Shown piece after piece: positions 41,920 through 48,809 of a stretch of DNA of 48,809 bases (position 1 is its first letter; the number at the start of each line of letters is the position of its first letter). A program made the position numbers and the translations under genes. Source of the stretch: Dehalococcoidia bacterium (GTDB taxonomy: Bacteria; Chloroflexota; Dehalococcoidia; Bin125); assembly GCA_022822375.1 (NCBI GenBank), contig JAJEBU010000123.1, forward strand, positions 1 through 48,809, written 5' to 3'. The notes under the pieces were generated by a model that was not told the origin of the DNA, ran no database searches, and worked only from the letters and a program-made list of their open reading frames with translations.

Positions 41920-42837
41920 TCAGGCGTCGCCTGTGCGACTGGCGCGTTTGCGCTTGGTCGACTTCCGCTTGCTCGATTCCCGCCTGTTCGATTTGGTCGT
42001 CTGGTGGCCGGACCGGTTGGTGGGCAGCACGCCCATGTTAAGCATCGATTCGAAGTTGTCGCGAGTGACGATGATGTGGTCGAGCATGTCGATGGCCATC
42101 GTCTCGGCGGCTTGGACCAGTTCTGCGGTCAACAGCTGGTCGGCTCGCGACGGCTCGGGTGATCCGGAGGGATGGTTGTGGACGAGGATCATCGAGCGGC
42201 CTTGGTGGAGGATGACAGGACGGAGCAGCTCGGCGACGCGCACGGCGGCGCCGTCGACCATGCCCTGGTAGATACGTTCCTCGCGGATCAGGCAGTTCTG
42301 GCGATCGAGCACGAGCACCCAGACTTCCTCGCGGGGCAGATCGCCGAGTAACGGCTGGTAGCGCTTGAAGACCTGTTCGACGGTACTGAGCGGCTCGCGG
42401 GAGGACCATTCATCGTCGGCCAGGCCGCGCGAGGCGAGCTGAACCGCCGCCAAGATTCGCGTGACCTTGGCTTCGCCGAGTCCGGAGACCTCCATCAGAT
42501 CGCGCACATCCGAGCGCAGCAGTCCGACGAGCCCGCGTTCCTTGAGCAGTCGGCGCGAGACCTCCAGCGCGTTCTCGCCTTGCCGCCCCGAGCTGAGCAG
42601 GATCGCGAGCAACTCGTAGTTGGCGAGCGCCTCAGCTCCGTAGCGCAGCAACCGTTCGCGGGGCCGGTCGTCCGGGTCGAGGTCCGCGATGCGCTGGCCA
42701 CCGCCGGCGGCGTCCTCGCTCTCATCTGGCTCTGTTCGGCGAGCGCGGTCGGCGTCTTCCTGTGCCCAGAGCGCTTGGAGTTCGGCGAGGTGGTCGCGAT
42801 CCTCAGATCGTTCGGCCGGCTGCGGGGAGTTCGGCAC
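41920..42837 (-). CDS. radC: RadC family JAB/MPN-domain protein
   Basis: The 305-residue product has an N-terminal helix-hairpin-helix-like region (PRERLLRYGAEALANYELLA; LMEVSGLGEAKVTRILA) and a C-terminal JAMM metalloprotease-like motif HNHPSGSPEPSRAD. RadC was once thought to be a repair protein, but its true function is unsettled. I chose the GTG at 42837, ten bases after the upstream stop; longer frames overlap that gene. A strongly basic tail of about 30 residues ends the protein. Confidence 0.88.
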   Translation of the reverse strand: MPNSPQPAERSEDRDHLAELQALWAQEDADRARRTEPDESEDAAGGGQRIADLDPDDRPRERLLRYGAEALANYELLAILLSSGRQGENALEVSRRLLKERGLVGLLRSDVRDLMEVSGLGEAKVTRILAAVQLASRGLADDEWSSREPLSTVEQVFKRYQPLLGDLPREEVWVLVLDRQNCLIREERIYQGMVDGAAVRVAELLRPVILHQGRSMILVHNHPSGSPEPSRADQLLTAELVQAAETMAIDMLDHIIVTRDNFESMLNMGVLPTNRSGHQTTKSNRRESSKRKSTKRKRASRTGDA

Positions 42838-42847
42838 GCCGCCGGCG

Positions 42848-43483
42848 TCAATCGTCGCGTCGGTCGCCGAAGCTGGGCAGGTCGACCTGTTCGCGGGCCG
42901 TGACGGGTTCCTCGCGGTCTCGGCGGCGTCGGCCCCAACCGCGCTTGTCTGGGTCGTCCGACTCATCTGGATCGTCCGCTTGGTCCTCGCTCGGCGACAG
43001 GTCGACGCCCTCGCGTCGTTCATCCTCGCCGAGCGGCCGCCAGGACACCACGGCGTTGGTGTGGGGATAGTGGTTGATGTAGACCCAGCCGCCGGTCTCG
43101 GGCATTTCCTCAAACATCAATCGCGGCACGCGGTAGACGCGGCGGGCGACGAGCACGTAGTGGGCGCGAAAGAAGATAAGCAGGTCGAACTTGCGCCACT
43201 TGCGCGCCACCTGCCCGGTCGTCTCGATCGGTTCGGTAAACCAGTCGCGAAAGGCGGAGAGCGAGGAGAAGCCGGAGAGCAGACCGATCAGCGCGAAGAG
43301 CGAGAACCCAAACCAGGCGCCGCCGTTGCCGTCCAGTGCATCGACCGCCATGTAGACGGAACCGACCACGAGCAGGGTGAAGATCGGCGTCCAGATCGCC
43401 ATCGAGCGCAGAATGGAGTTCCGTGCGCGCTTGGGATCGGGCGGCTGCGTTCCGATCAGCTCGTGGTAGCTACCCTCCGCCAC
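42848..43483 (-). CDS. Small membrane protein of unknown function
   Basis: The 211-residue product has two adjacent hydrophobic segments (about 29-50 and 56-75), a middle soluble region with FDLLIFFRAHYVLVARRVYR, and a highly charged C-terminal third rich in Asp, Glu and Arg. I do not recognise the family. It starts at ATG 43483, overlapping the LysM gene by 14 bp, and ends ten bases before the chosen radC start, so it belongs to the LysM-radC-cvpA unit. Confidence 0.8.
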   Translation of the reverse strand: MAEGSYHELIGTQPPDPKRARNSILRSMAIWTPIFTLLVVGSVYMAVDALDGNGGAWFGFSLFALIGLLSGFSSLSAFRDWFTEPIETTGQVARKWRKFDLLIFFRAHYVLVARRVYRVPRLMFEEMPETGGWVYINHYPHTNAVVSWRPLGEDERREGVDLSPSEDQADDPDESDDPDKRGWGRRRRDREEPVTAREQVDLPSFGDRRDD

Positions 43484-44036
43484 GACCGTGACTTTCCTCC
43501 AGCTCGGCGTCGATGTCCTCGTCTGCGACGAGCGACGGCTCGGCTCGTGGAATCCAGAGCCACTCGCCGCGAATCAGTACCGTGTTGATGTCGAGATGCT
43601 CATTCCAGGCGACGATGTCGTCGATCGCGACACTGAGATCGGCAGAGATCGACTGGAGCGTCTCGCCGCGCTGCACCTGATAGCGGTCGAGTCGACCGGG
43701 GATGACGATGTCGCCCTGGCCGGTCTCGCCCGGGCGATCAACGGCGGTGATCATCTCTGGCATGTGCGGCTGTTCGGACGATTCAATGGATGAGTCCTGT
43801 TGGGCTTGTTGAGATTGTGCGGCGGCCCGCGGTTCGGATGTTGAGGTGGCTGCTGTCGACATGACGAGCGGATCAGCGGTCGGTACGGAAGAGGAGTTGG
43901 GGGCGTGCAGGACGGCGACCAAAACCACGGCGATGCTGACGATCACGACCGCAGCAAACTCCAAACGCAGGCCACCATCGGCCCGTCGTGACGGTTGACC
44001 CGTCATGGATGTTGCTTCCGAGCGGGAACGCACCAT
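43470..44036 (-). CDS. LysM-domain membrane-anchored protein
   Basis: The 188-residue product has one N-terminal transmembrane helix (AVVIVSIAVVLVAVLHA, about 30-46), a Ser/Gln/Ala-rich linker and a LysM domain around residues 120-165 (YQVQRGETLQSISADLS, ending LWIP). LysM binds N-acetylglucosamine polymers such as peptidoglycan. This is the only wall-binding signature in the window. ATG 44036 has GAGG eight bases upstream; ATG 44006 is an alternative with GGAAG. A well-formed promoter lies about 50 bp upstream. Confidence 0.87.
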   Translation of the reverse strand: MVRSRSEATSMTGQPSRRADGGLRLEFAAVVIVSIAVVLVAVLHAPNSSSVPTADPLVMSTAATSTSEPRAAAQSQQAQQDSSIESSEQPHMPEMITAVDRPGETGQGDIVIPGRLDRYQVQRGETLQSISADLSVAIDDIVAWNEHLDINTVLIRGEWLWIPRAEPSLVADEDIDAELEESHGRGGG

Positions 44037-44092
44037 CGGGCCGCCTCGCAGACCCTGCCCCAAACAGAGGATTGGGGGAAATGATCGCAGGC

Positions 44093-44121
44093 ATAATAGA
44101 ACGCTTGTCGCGCCCGCGCAA
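44093..44121 (-). promoter_or_regulatory. Promoter of the LysM-membrane protein-radC-cvpA unit
   Basis: On the minus strand TTGCGC (44121-44116) and TATTAT (44098-44093) are separated by exactly 17 bases, the best sigma-70-like match in this window. The expected start site near 44086 gives a leader of about 50 nt before ATG 44036. Confidence 0.65.
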
Positions 44122-44210
44122 CTGACGCCCAACCGTGCGAACCGGCCGACGGTCCGCGACGGCCAGGACGCTGCGGGTTGACGGGCGGGTCGACGTACTG
44201 GTTGATGGAG

Positions 44211-44597
44211 CTACTTGAGCTCGACGACGGCGCCAGCCTCTTCGAGCTGTGACTTGATCGACTCGGCCTCTTCCTTGGCCAAGCCTTCCTTGACGGTCTG
44301 CGGGACGGACTCGACGAATTCCTTCGCCTCCCGCAGGCCCAGTTCGGTCACGGCGCGGACGGCCTTGATCACGTTGATCTTCTTGTCGCCGAACTCGGTC
44401 AGGACGACGTCGAACTCGGTCTGCTCTTCGACCGCTGCGGCGGCGTCGGCGCCTGGGACGGCACCGCCGACGGCGGCCACGGCCACCGGAGCGGCCGCCG
44501 TGACACCGAATTCGTCCTCGATCTTCTTGACCAGGTCGCGGGCCTCAAGAATCGTCATGGCGCTGATCAGTTCAAACGCCTCGTCCACTTTCGACAT
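44211..44597 (-). CDS. rplL: 50S ribosomal protein L7/L12
   Basis: L7/L12 forms the flexible stalk that recruits translation GTPases. ATG 44597 ([22 protein letters not shown]) with GGAG seven bases upstream is preferred over an ATG at 44609. The 128 residues include the N-terminal dimer domain, an Ala-rich hinge (about 38-58) and the C-terminal domain with [21 protein letters not shown]. It is 57 bp after rplJ. Confidence 0.97.
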   Translation of the reverse strand: MSKVDEAFELISAMTILEARDLVKKIEDEFGVTAAAPVAVAAVGGAVPGADAAAAVEEQTEFDVVLTEFGDKKINVIKAVRAVTELGLREAKEFVESVPQTVKEGLAKEEAESIKSQLEEAGAVVELK

Positions 44598-44654
44598 GTC
44601 AGACTCCATCTCAACCGACCGCTCGGGCCGGCGCTGTGTGATGCTGCGCGGGAG

Positions 44655-45200
44655 TTACTCGGCTCCCGATTCTGCGGTTTCCAACTGCGCGGCGCGGGCT
44701 TCGACGATCGCCGCGACGTCGCGGAACGTGGCGCTCAGCACGCCAGCCAGACCAGCCACGGGACTGTTCAGTCCACCGGCGACCCTGGCCATCAGTTCGG
44801 GCCGGCTGGGCACGTCGGCCAGAGCGGCGACCTGCGAGCCGTCCTGCAACTCGCCCTCGACGTAGACGCCGTAGATGGGCAGTTCGAGCCGTTCGGCCCG
44901 GCTGTACCGCTGCAGCGCGCGGGGCGCTTCGGTCAGGTCGCCGAAGCCGAACAGGAGGGCAGTCGCCTCGCTGGCCAGGTCGGCCGCGGCGGCCTCGCCG
45001 GCGTTCTCAGCGGCGCGCCGCCAGAGCGTGTTTTTGATCACCCGCAGCTCGGTCTCCGGCGCTTCGGCGCTGATGCCGCGTCGAAGCTGTTGCATGTCCT
45101 TCACGGACAGGCCCCGGTAGTCAAAGCCGATCGTGATCGAGGCGCGGCCCAGCCGCTCTTCGAGCAGCGCGACCTGTTCGCGTTTCCGTTCAGTGGCCAT
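44655..45200 (-). CDS. rplJ: 50S ribosomal protein L10
   Basis: L10 anchors L12 dimers to the ribosome. The 181 residues begin MATERKREQVALLEERLG and include FDYRGLSVKDMQQLRR and the C-terminal helix that binds L12. ATG 45200 is chosen by homology and by a GGGGGA stretch upstream. In many bacteria the L10-L12 complex represses its own mRNA, and the 277-bp leader here contains a matching motif. Confidence 0.96.
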   Translation of the reverse strand: MATERKREQVALLEERLGRASITIGFDYRGLSVKDMQQLRRGISAEAPETELRVIKNTLWRRAAENAGEAAAADLASEATALLFGFGDLTEAPRALQRYSRAERLELPIYGVYVEGELQDGSQVAALADVPSRPELMARVAGGLNSPVAGLAGVLSATFRDVAAIVEARAAQLETAESGAE

Positions 45201-45339
45201 GGCGTCCCCCGCTTGCAGCCGCGTCGGCTGCCTGTTGCCGTTCCACCGCCCCGACCTGCACGACCACCAGACTGGCAACCATCGATCAGCCGCGCGTCGA
45301 GCGCTCTTGCTGATCTGGGGATTGCTGCCTGCGCTGGAT

Positions 45340-45400
45340 GTTTCAGCGTCCGCTCAATACGGACGCGCCAGCGGTCTCGGGCGGCGATTGGTATCCGATT
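45340..45400 (-). promoter_or_regulatory. Candidate L10 autoregulatory leader of rplJ-rplL
   Basis: The minus strand carries CGAGACCGCTGG (45379-45368), resembling the L10-binding loop of known rplJ leaders. It is followed by a perfect 7-bp hairpin with a 7-base loop (45366-45346). The element lies in the 277-bp rplA-rplJ spacer, where the L10 leader is usually found. A covariance-model search would decide. Confidence 0.5.
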
Positions 45401-45408
45401 CGTTTCTC

Positions 45409-45414
45409 AGCCTA
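45409..45414 (-). promoter_or_regulatory. Candidate -10 for rplJ-rplL
   Basis: TAGGCT on the minus strand lies just upstream of the putative L10 leader, about 65 bp after the rplA stop. The same hexamer precedes rpsL and the phosphoesterase. No standard -35 is clear. Confidence 0.33.
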
Positions 45415-45477
45415 TCGCAGACACACGGTTCGCGTCTGTCACGGCCGATGTATGTGAGTCTCTCGATGACGGTGCCG

Positions 45478-46191
45478 CTAGTCAGCCTTGAGCGCCAGCG
45501 TCGCCTGCTGCTCGAGCTTGACGCCAGGCCCCATGGTCGAGGCGATATTGAGCGAGCGAATGTAGCTGCCCTTGGATCCCGATGGTTTGGACTTGACGAT
45601 CTCTGAGACCATCGTGGCCAGGTTGTCGAGCAGTTGTTCCTCGCCGAAGCTGGCCTTGCCGAGCGGCACATGCACGGAGGCTTCACGGTCGGTGCGGAAC
45701 TCGACGCGGCCGGCCTTGGCCTCGCCGACGGCCTTGGCAATTTCCTCGCGATCGACGACCGTGCCGGCGCGTGGGTTGGGCATGAGCCCGCGCGGGCCGA
45801 GCACGCGGCCCAAGCGTCCGACCTTGCCCATCAACTCGCGCTGGGCGATCGCGACGTCAAACTCGGTGAAGCCGTCCTGGACCTGTTGGATCAGGTCGTC
45901 GGCGCCGACGACTTCTGCGCCAGCCTCCGCCGCGGCGCCAGCGGCGTCGCCTTCGGCGAAGACGGCGACGCGGACATCCTTGCCCAGGCCGTGCGGGAGG
46001 CGCGCGGTGCCGCGCAGCTGCTGGTCGGCGTGGCGCACATCGAGTCCAGTGCGGATGTGGAGCTCGACCGTTTCGTCGAACTTGGCGTTGGCCAGCTTCT
46101 TGATCAGCTTGACCGCTTCATCGGGCGCGTAGTGGGAGTCTTTGTCGTACTCCGCCAGCGCGCTGCGGTAGCGCTTGCCTCGCTTCGGCAT
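45478..46191 (-). CDS. rplA: 50S ribosomal protein L1
   Basis: L1 forms the mobile stalk at the E site. The 237 residues are of normal length. Family segments include FDETVELHIRTGLDVRHADQ, LGRVLGPRGLMPNPRAGTV and KPSGSKGSYIRSLNIASTMGPG. ATG 46191 follows the rplK stop after 2 bp, the usual rplK-rplA pair. Confidence 0.97.
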   Translation of the reverse strand: MPKRGKRYRSALAEYDKDSHYAPDEAVKLIKKLANAKFDETVELHIRTGLDVRHADQQLRGTARLPHGLGKDVRVAVFAEGDAAGAAAEAGAEVVGADDLIQQVQDGFTEFDVAIAQRELMGKVGRLGRVLGPRGLMPNPRAGTVVDREEIAKAVGEAKAGRVEFRTDREASVHVPLGKASFGEEQLLDNLATMVSEIVKSKPSGSKGSYIRSLNIASTMGPGVKLEQQATLALKAD

Positions 46192-46193
46192 CT

Positions 46194-46619
46194 CTAGGCC
46201 TCGACTTCCACGCCCATCGAACGCGCGGTCCCCGCGACCATCTTCATGGCCGCTTCGATGTCGTTCGCGTTCAGGTCTTGCATTTTCTTTTCGGCGATCT
46301 GGCGCACCTGGTCGGAGCTGATTGATCCGACCACTTCACGGCGAGGCTCGGACGCGCCCTTTTCCAGACCGGCCGCTCGGCGGATCAGGTCGGAGGCTGG
46401 CGGCGTCCGCAGCTCGAACGTGAAGGAGCGATCCTCGTAGATCGTGATCTGGGCTGGGATCAGTTCGCCCGCGTTCTGCGCGGTGCGTTCGTTGTAGCTC
46501 TTGACGAACTCCATGATGCCAACACCGTGTTGACCCAGTGCCGGGCCGACCGGCGGCGCCGGACTGGCCTTGCCCGCCTCGAGTTGCAGTGTGAGCACTG
46601 CTCGTACACGCTTCGCCAT
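46194..46619 (-). CDS. rplK: 50S ribosomal protein L11
   Basis: L11 binds the GTPase-associated centre of 23S rRNA. ATG 46619 ([20 protein letters not shown]) gives 141 residues, the standard length. The thiopeptide and rRNA regions [20 protein letters not shown] and the C-terminal [19 protein letters not shown] are intact. It is 66 bp after nusG. Confidence 0.97.
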   Translation of the reverse strand: MAKRVRAVLTLQLEAGKASPAPPVGPALGQHGVGIMEFVKSYNERTAQNAGELIPAQITIYEDRSFTFELRTPPASDLIRRAAGLEKGASEPRREVVGSISSDQVRQIAEKKMQDLNANDIEAAMKMVAGTARSMGVEVEA

Positions 46620-46685
46620 CCAGTCGCTCCCTCTTCCGTCTGCCGAGACGCTGGCGCGGCGCGGCAATGCGGTGGAATCTGCAGC

Positions 46686-47618
46686 CTATTGCTTCTCGAC
46701 CTGGTCGAAGTCCAGCTCGAGCGGTGTTTCGCGTCCGAACATTGAGATGCGGACGCGGACTTTGCCCTTTTCGATGTTGATCTCCTCGACCTCGGCGACC
46801 ATGTCGAGGAACGGCCCATCGGTCAGGCGGACCGCGTCGCCGACAGAGAATCCGACGCGGATCTGCGGCTCCTCGACCTGCGTTTGGCCGATGATGTTGC
46901 GGATCGCATCGGGCGACAGGGCGACGGGCCGCTCGCGCTGCTCTTCGCGTGTGCCGACGAAGCCAGTCACGCCGGTCGTGTTCTTGACGAGGTGCCAGGC
47001 GTCATCCGGGATCTCGCCGGTGTCGGGGTTGAGCCGAATCTGCAGGAGCACGTAGCCGGGCAGCAGCTTGCGCTCGACCTCGCGACGCTTGCCGCCCTTG
47101 ATCTCGACCTCTTGCTGGGTCGGGACGAGCACGACACGCTTCGCTCCCAACGAGCGGTTGCGCTGCGCGGGGCCCATTGCCGCCTGCAGTGGATTCAGCT
47201 CGACGAAGTGCCGCTCGGCGTCCATGCTGCGAATCCGCAGGTCGATGTCGTCGCGCACTTTGTATTCGAACTCCGAGTAGGTGTTGACGGCGAACCAGGC
47301 GGCGTCAGGCTCCTGGATGCCCTCGAGCGGCAGTTCTGGCTCTGGCTCAGACGGCGTTGCCTCGTCGTCTTCCTGGAGGAAGGACGCAATCGGCGTGGCT
47401 TCACGCTCGATCGGGCGGTCGAGTCCGAGCTCGACCAGCGCGGTGGCGGCGGCGGTGTCTATGGGTTCTTGGTCGGGCGCCTCTTCGGTCTCAATGCCGA
47501 GCGCTTTGGCGGCGGCCAGGACTTCTTGCAGCTCGCGCTCGGCGGCCGAGAGTTCGGAGGCGGCGAAATCGCCGCCGAAGGCGCTGCTGGCTTCCGGGGT
47601 CTCGCGTGGTGTGGTCAT
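46686..47618 (-). CDS. nusG: Transcription factor NusG with long acidic N-terminal extension
   Basis: NusG links RNA polymerase to Rho or the ribosome. The NGN domain begins near residue 106 (AAWFAVNTYSEFEYKVRDDI) and contains ERKLLPGYVLLQI. A KOW domain (about 256-310) ends the protein, with VRLTDGPFLDMVAEVEEIN. At 310 residues it is far longer than the usual 180: about 105 residues of acidic, Glu/Pro/Ala-rich sequence precede NGN, and roughly 25 extra residues (about 135-158) sit inside NGN. ATG 47618 overlaps the secE stop as TGATG. Confidence 0.95.
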   Translation of the reverse strand: MTTPRETPEASSAFGGDFAASELSAAERELQEVLAAAKALGIETEEAPDQEPIDTAAATALVELGLDRPIEREATPIASFLQEDDEATPSEPEPELPLEGIQEPDAAWFAVNTYSEFEYKVRDDIDLRIRSMDAERHFVELNPLQAAMGPAQRNRSLGAKRVVLVPTQQEVEIKGGKRREVERKLLPGYVLLQIRLNPDTGEIPDDAWHLVKNTTGVTGFVGTREEQRERPVALSPDAIRNIIGQTQVEEPQIRVGFSVGDAVRLTDGPFLDMVAEVEEINIEKGKVRVRISMFGRETPLELDFDQVEKQ

Positions 47619-48058
47619 CAGGGCAGCAACGCCTCCTCAACCACTCGATTCAGACCGAAATCGATTGCGCCGAGAAAGATGCCGACGGCGATGGCGACGA
47701 CCAGCACAACCACGGTCAGGTTGGCTGTTTCCTGGCGCGACGGCCAGACAACTTTGCGCAGCTCGTCGATGATCGAGAGCACAGCCTGGGGATGCGTCAT
47801 GCGGTAGAACCAACCGCGCACGCGGGGCGTGTCCGCAGTGGTCGGCCGCGACGACGCGATCTCGCGTCGCGGCCGCGCCGGCAGTGCGGCCGCCTCGACG
47901 GCGGCCGTCTGCTGGCTGCCGAATGAGGCCGGCGAGTAGGAATCGTCGTCGGAAGCGCTGCGTTGCGATCGCGACGGCCTCGGCGTCGCCGCAGAGGCGG
48001 CGCGCGGCTGTCCGCTGCTGCGGCGGCGTCGACGACGGCTATCTCGCGAACGGGCCAC
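47618..48058 (-). CDS. secE: Preprotein translocase subunit SecE with long basic N-terminus
   Basis: SecE is the small essential subunit of the SecYEG channel. The conserved C-terminal part is ELRKVVWPSRQETANLTVVV followed by a single transmembrane helix. About 80 residues rich in Arg, Ser and Ala precede it, so the protein has 146 residues rather than about 60-90. The GTG start at 48058 is 3 bp after the rpmG stop. Confidence 0.94.
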   Translation of the reverse strand: MARSRDSRRRRRRSSGQPRAASAATPRPSRSQRSASDDDSYSPASFGSQQTAAVEAAALPARPRREIASSRPTTADTPRVRGWFYRMTHPQAVLSIIDELRKVVWPSRQETANLTVVVLVVAIAVGIFLGAIDFGLNRVVEEALLP

Positions 48059-48061
48059 GGA

Positions 48062-48223
48062 TCACCGCGTCTCTCGATATTCGCGCCGCCCGCGGCAGTG
48101 GGGGCAGTACTTGGTCAGTTCCAGACGGTCGGCATCGTTGCGACGGTTTTTCGTCGTGTGATACGTGTGCGACTGGCATTCGCGGCAGCGCAGCGTGATG
48201 AACACGCGGTCACCCTTCGCCAT
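48062..48223 (-). CDS. rpmG: 50S ribosomal protein L33, four-cysteine form
   Basis: The 53-residue product reads [16 protein letters not shown] at the start, with a second Cys pair in YCPHCR near the end. This is the zinc-binding form of L33. ATG 48223 has the strong ribosome site GAGGAAGGGAG. It lies between tuf (99 bp upstream) and secE (3 bp downstream), the common tuf-rpmG-secE-nusG order. I translated this short gene by hand from the bases. Confidence 0.96.
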   Translation of the reverse strand: MAKGDRVFITLRCRECQSHTYHTTKNRRNDADRLELTKYCPHCRGRREYRETR

Positions 48224-48239
48224 GGCCAGCTCCCTTCCT

Positions 48240-48254
48240 CAGCCGTTGCGGCTG
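48240..48254 (-). promoter_or_regulatory. Small hairpin directly upstream of the rpmG ribosome site
   Basis: CAGCCG and CGGCTG form a six-pair stem around a CAA loop (minus strand), ending at the GAGG of the rpmG ribosome site. It could tune rpmG translation or act in the tuf-rpmG spacer. No U-run follows, so it is not a typical terminator. The rest of this 99-bp spacer shows no tRNA gene. Confidence 0.3.
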
Positions 48255-48322
48255 CATATCGAACCCTCATCATCGCACGATCTGCGTCAGTCGCGCTAGA
48301 TCGCGATTCGTTCAGCGCCGTG

Positions 48323-48809
48323 TTACTCGATGATGCTGGTGACGGCGCCGGCGCCGACGGTGCGGCCGCCTTCGCGAATCGCGAAGCGCAGACCCTCCTC
48401 CAGCGCAATCGGCGAAATCAGCCGAACCTTCATCTGTACGTTGTCGCCCGGCATCGCCATCTCGATGCCCTCCGGCAAGCCGATCTCCCCCGTCACATCC
48501 GTCGTCCGAATGTAGAACTGCGGCCGGTAGCCAGGAAAGAATGGACTGTGACGTCCGCCCTCGTCCTTCGACAGGATGTACACCTCCGCCTCGAACGCCG
48601 TGTGCGGCGTGATCGAGCCCGGCGCCGCCAGCACCTGACCCCGCGCGATCTCCTCGCGGTCGATGCCCCGCAACAGACAGCCCACGTTGTCCCCCGCCTC
48701 GCCCGTCGGCAAGGTCTTCTTGAACATCTCCACCCCCGTCACCACCGTCGTCCGCGTGTCCTTGATCCCGACAATCTCGATCTCCTCGCCACTGTTCACA
48801 ATCCCCCGC
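48323..48809 (-). CDS. tuf: Elongation factor Tu, C-terminal part (cut by window edge)
   Basis: This fragment holds domains II and III of EF-Tu and ends with TAA at 48323. Visible segments include [34 protein letters not shown] and [17 protein letters not shown]. The reading frame stays open to the window end; an internal ATG at 48799 is not the true start. The fragment continues the left-edge tuf fragment in frame through the shared 141 bp. The order after it, rpmG-secE-nusG-rplK, is that of a tufB-type locus. Confidence 0.97.
   Translation of the reverse strand, partial: RGIVNSGEEIEIVGIKDTRTTVVTGVEMFKKTLPTGEAGDNVGCLLRGIDREEIARGQVLAAPGSITPHTAFEAEVYILSKDEGGRHSPFFPGYRPQFYIRTTDVTGEIGLPEGIEMAMPGDNVQMKVRLISPIALEEGLRFAIREGGRTVGAGAVTSIIE
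48669..48809. repeat. Terminal direct repeat, right copy (inside tuf)
   Basis: Identical over all 141 bases to positions 1-141, in the same orientation and tuf frame. See the left copy for interpretation. Confidence 0.95.

Noticed and set aside
48224-48322. tRNA gene between tuf and rpmG (tRNA-Trp is common here)
   Set aside because: A GGTTCGA-like T-loop string is present, but I find no matching acceptor stem, anticodon arm or CCA-proximal pairing in the 99 bp.

Overview
This is a strongly GC-rich bacterial chromosomal segment of densely packed housekeeping genes. It holds no phage, plasmid, insertion sequence, CRISPR array, rRNA or tRNA gene that I can see. Several traits together suggest a Chloroflexota genome, perhaps Dehalococcoidia/SAR202-like. 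These are a MoaD-MoaE fusion, a SpoIIIAA/Ycf45-type ATPase with an R3H domain next to tmk, the insert-bearing form of ribosomal protein S12, paired short TrkA proteins and single-chain PdxS/PdxT. This placement is an inference from gene content; a high-GC relative of the Actinobacteriota is not excluded.

The window begins and ends inside tuf. Its first 141 bases equal its last 141 bases exactly. Joined at that repeat, the two fragments give one in-frame EF-Tu of 400 residues. The contig therefore closes as a loop at tuf, as expected if the genome carries two near-identical tuf copies in direct orientation around this segment. It is not a complete replicon.

Layout, left to right (minus strand unless stated): the str operon rpsL-rpsG-fusA-tuf (1-4.1 kb). 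Then comes a tightly overlapped run that reads, in transcription order, glyA, rpsF, ssb, rpsR, hom, a coiled-coil gene, thrC, folE, a CelD/FemAB-like acyltransferase, a GT4 glycosyltransferase, a PIG-L deacetylase and ccsB (15.3 down to 4.3 kb). Next is comF with an unknown nucleotidyltransferase-like gene (15.4-17.2 kb), diverging from a plus-strand moaDE fusion (17.2-18.0 kb). A replication block of rplI, dnaB, a DnaD-like gene and a double DnaC-like ATPase follows (17.9-22.2 kb), then dnaE (22.3-26.1 kb). The next operon is pdxS-pdxT-R3H/AAA ATPase-tmk-thrB-ask (26.3-32.3 kb). After it lies a sugar-type ABC importer with two binding proteins (32.5-36.7 kb).

A plus-strand operon (36.7-40.6 kb) encodes a metallophosphoesterase, a universal stress protein, two TrkA proteins, prephenate dehydratase and a Fpg/MutM glycosylase. 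The right end holds an HNH endonuclease, cvpA, radC, a membrane protein and a LysM protein, then the run tuf-rpmG-secE-nusG-rplK-rplA-rplJ-rplL.

The genes serve translation and transcription, replication (polymerase, helicase, putative loader, SSB), the aspartate-to-threonine pathway (ask, hom, thrB, thrC), PLP synthesis, folate and molybdopterin cofactors, and sugar uptake. The items most worth a second look are the tandem helicase-loader-like protein with a degenerate first P-loop, the divergent comF/moaDE start codons that overlap in one CATG with apparent leaderless promoters on both sides, the palindromic -10 box shared by two divergent operons, the importer ATPase without its switch histidine, and the long tails on S18, L9, NusG and SecE. 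No gene-free stretch exceeds 300 bp; the longest are 45201-45477 and 4067-4318.
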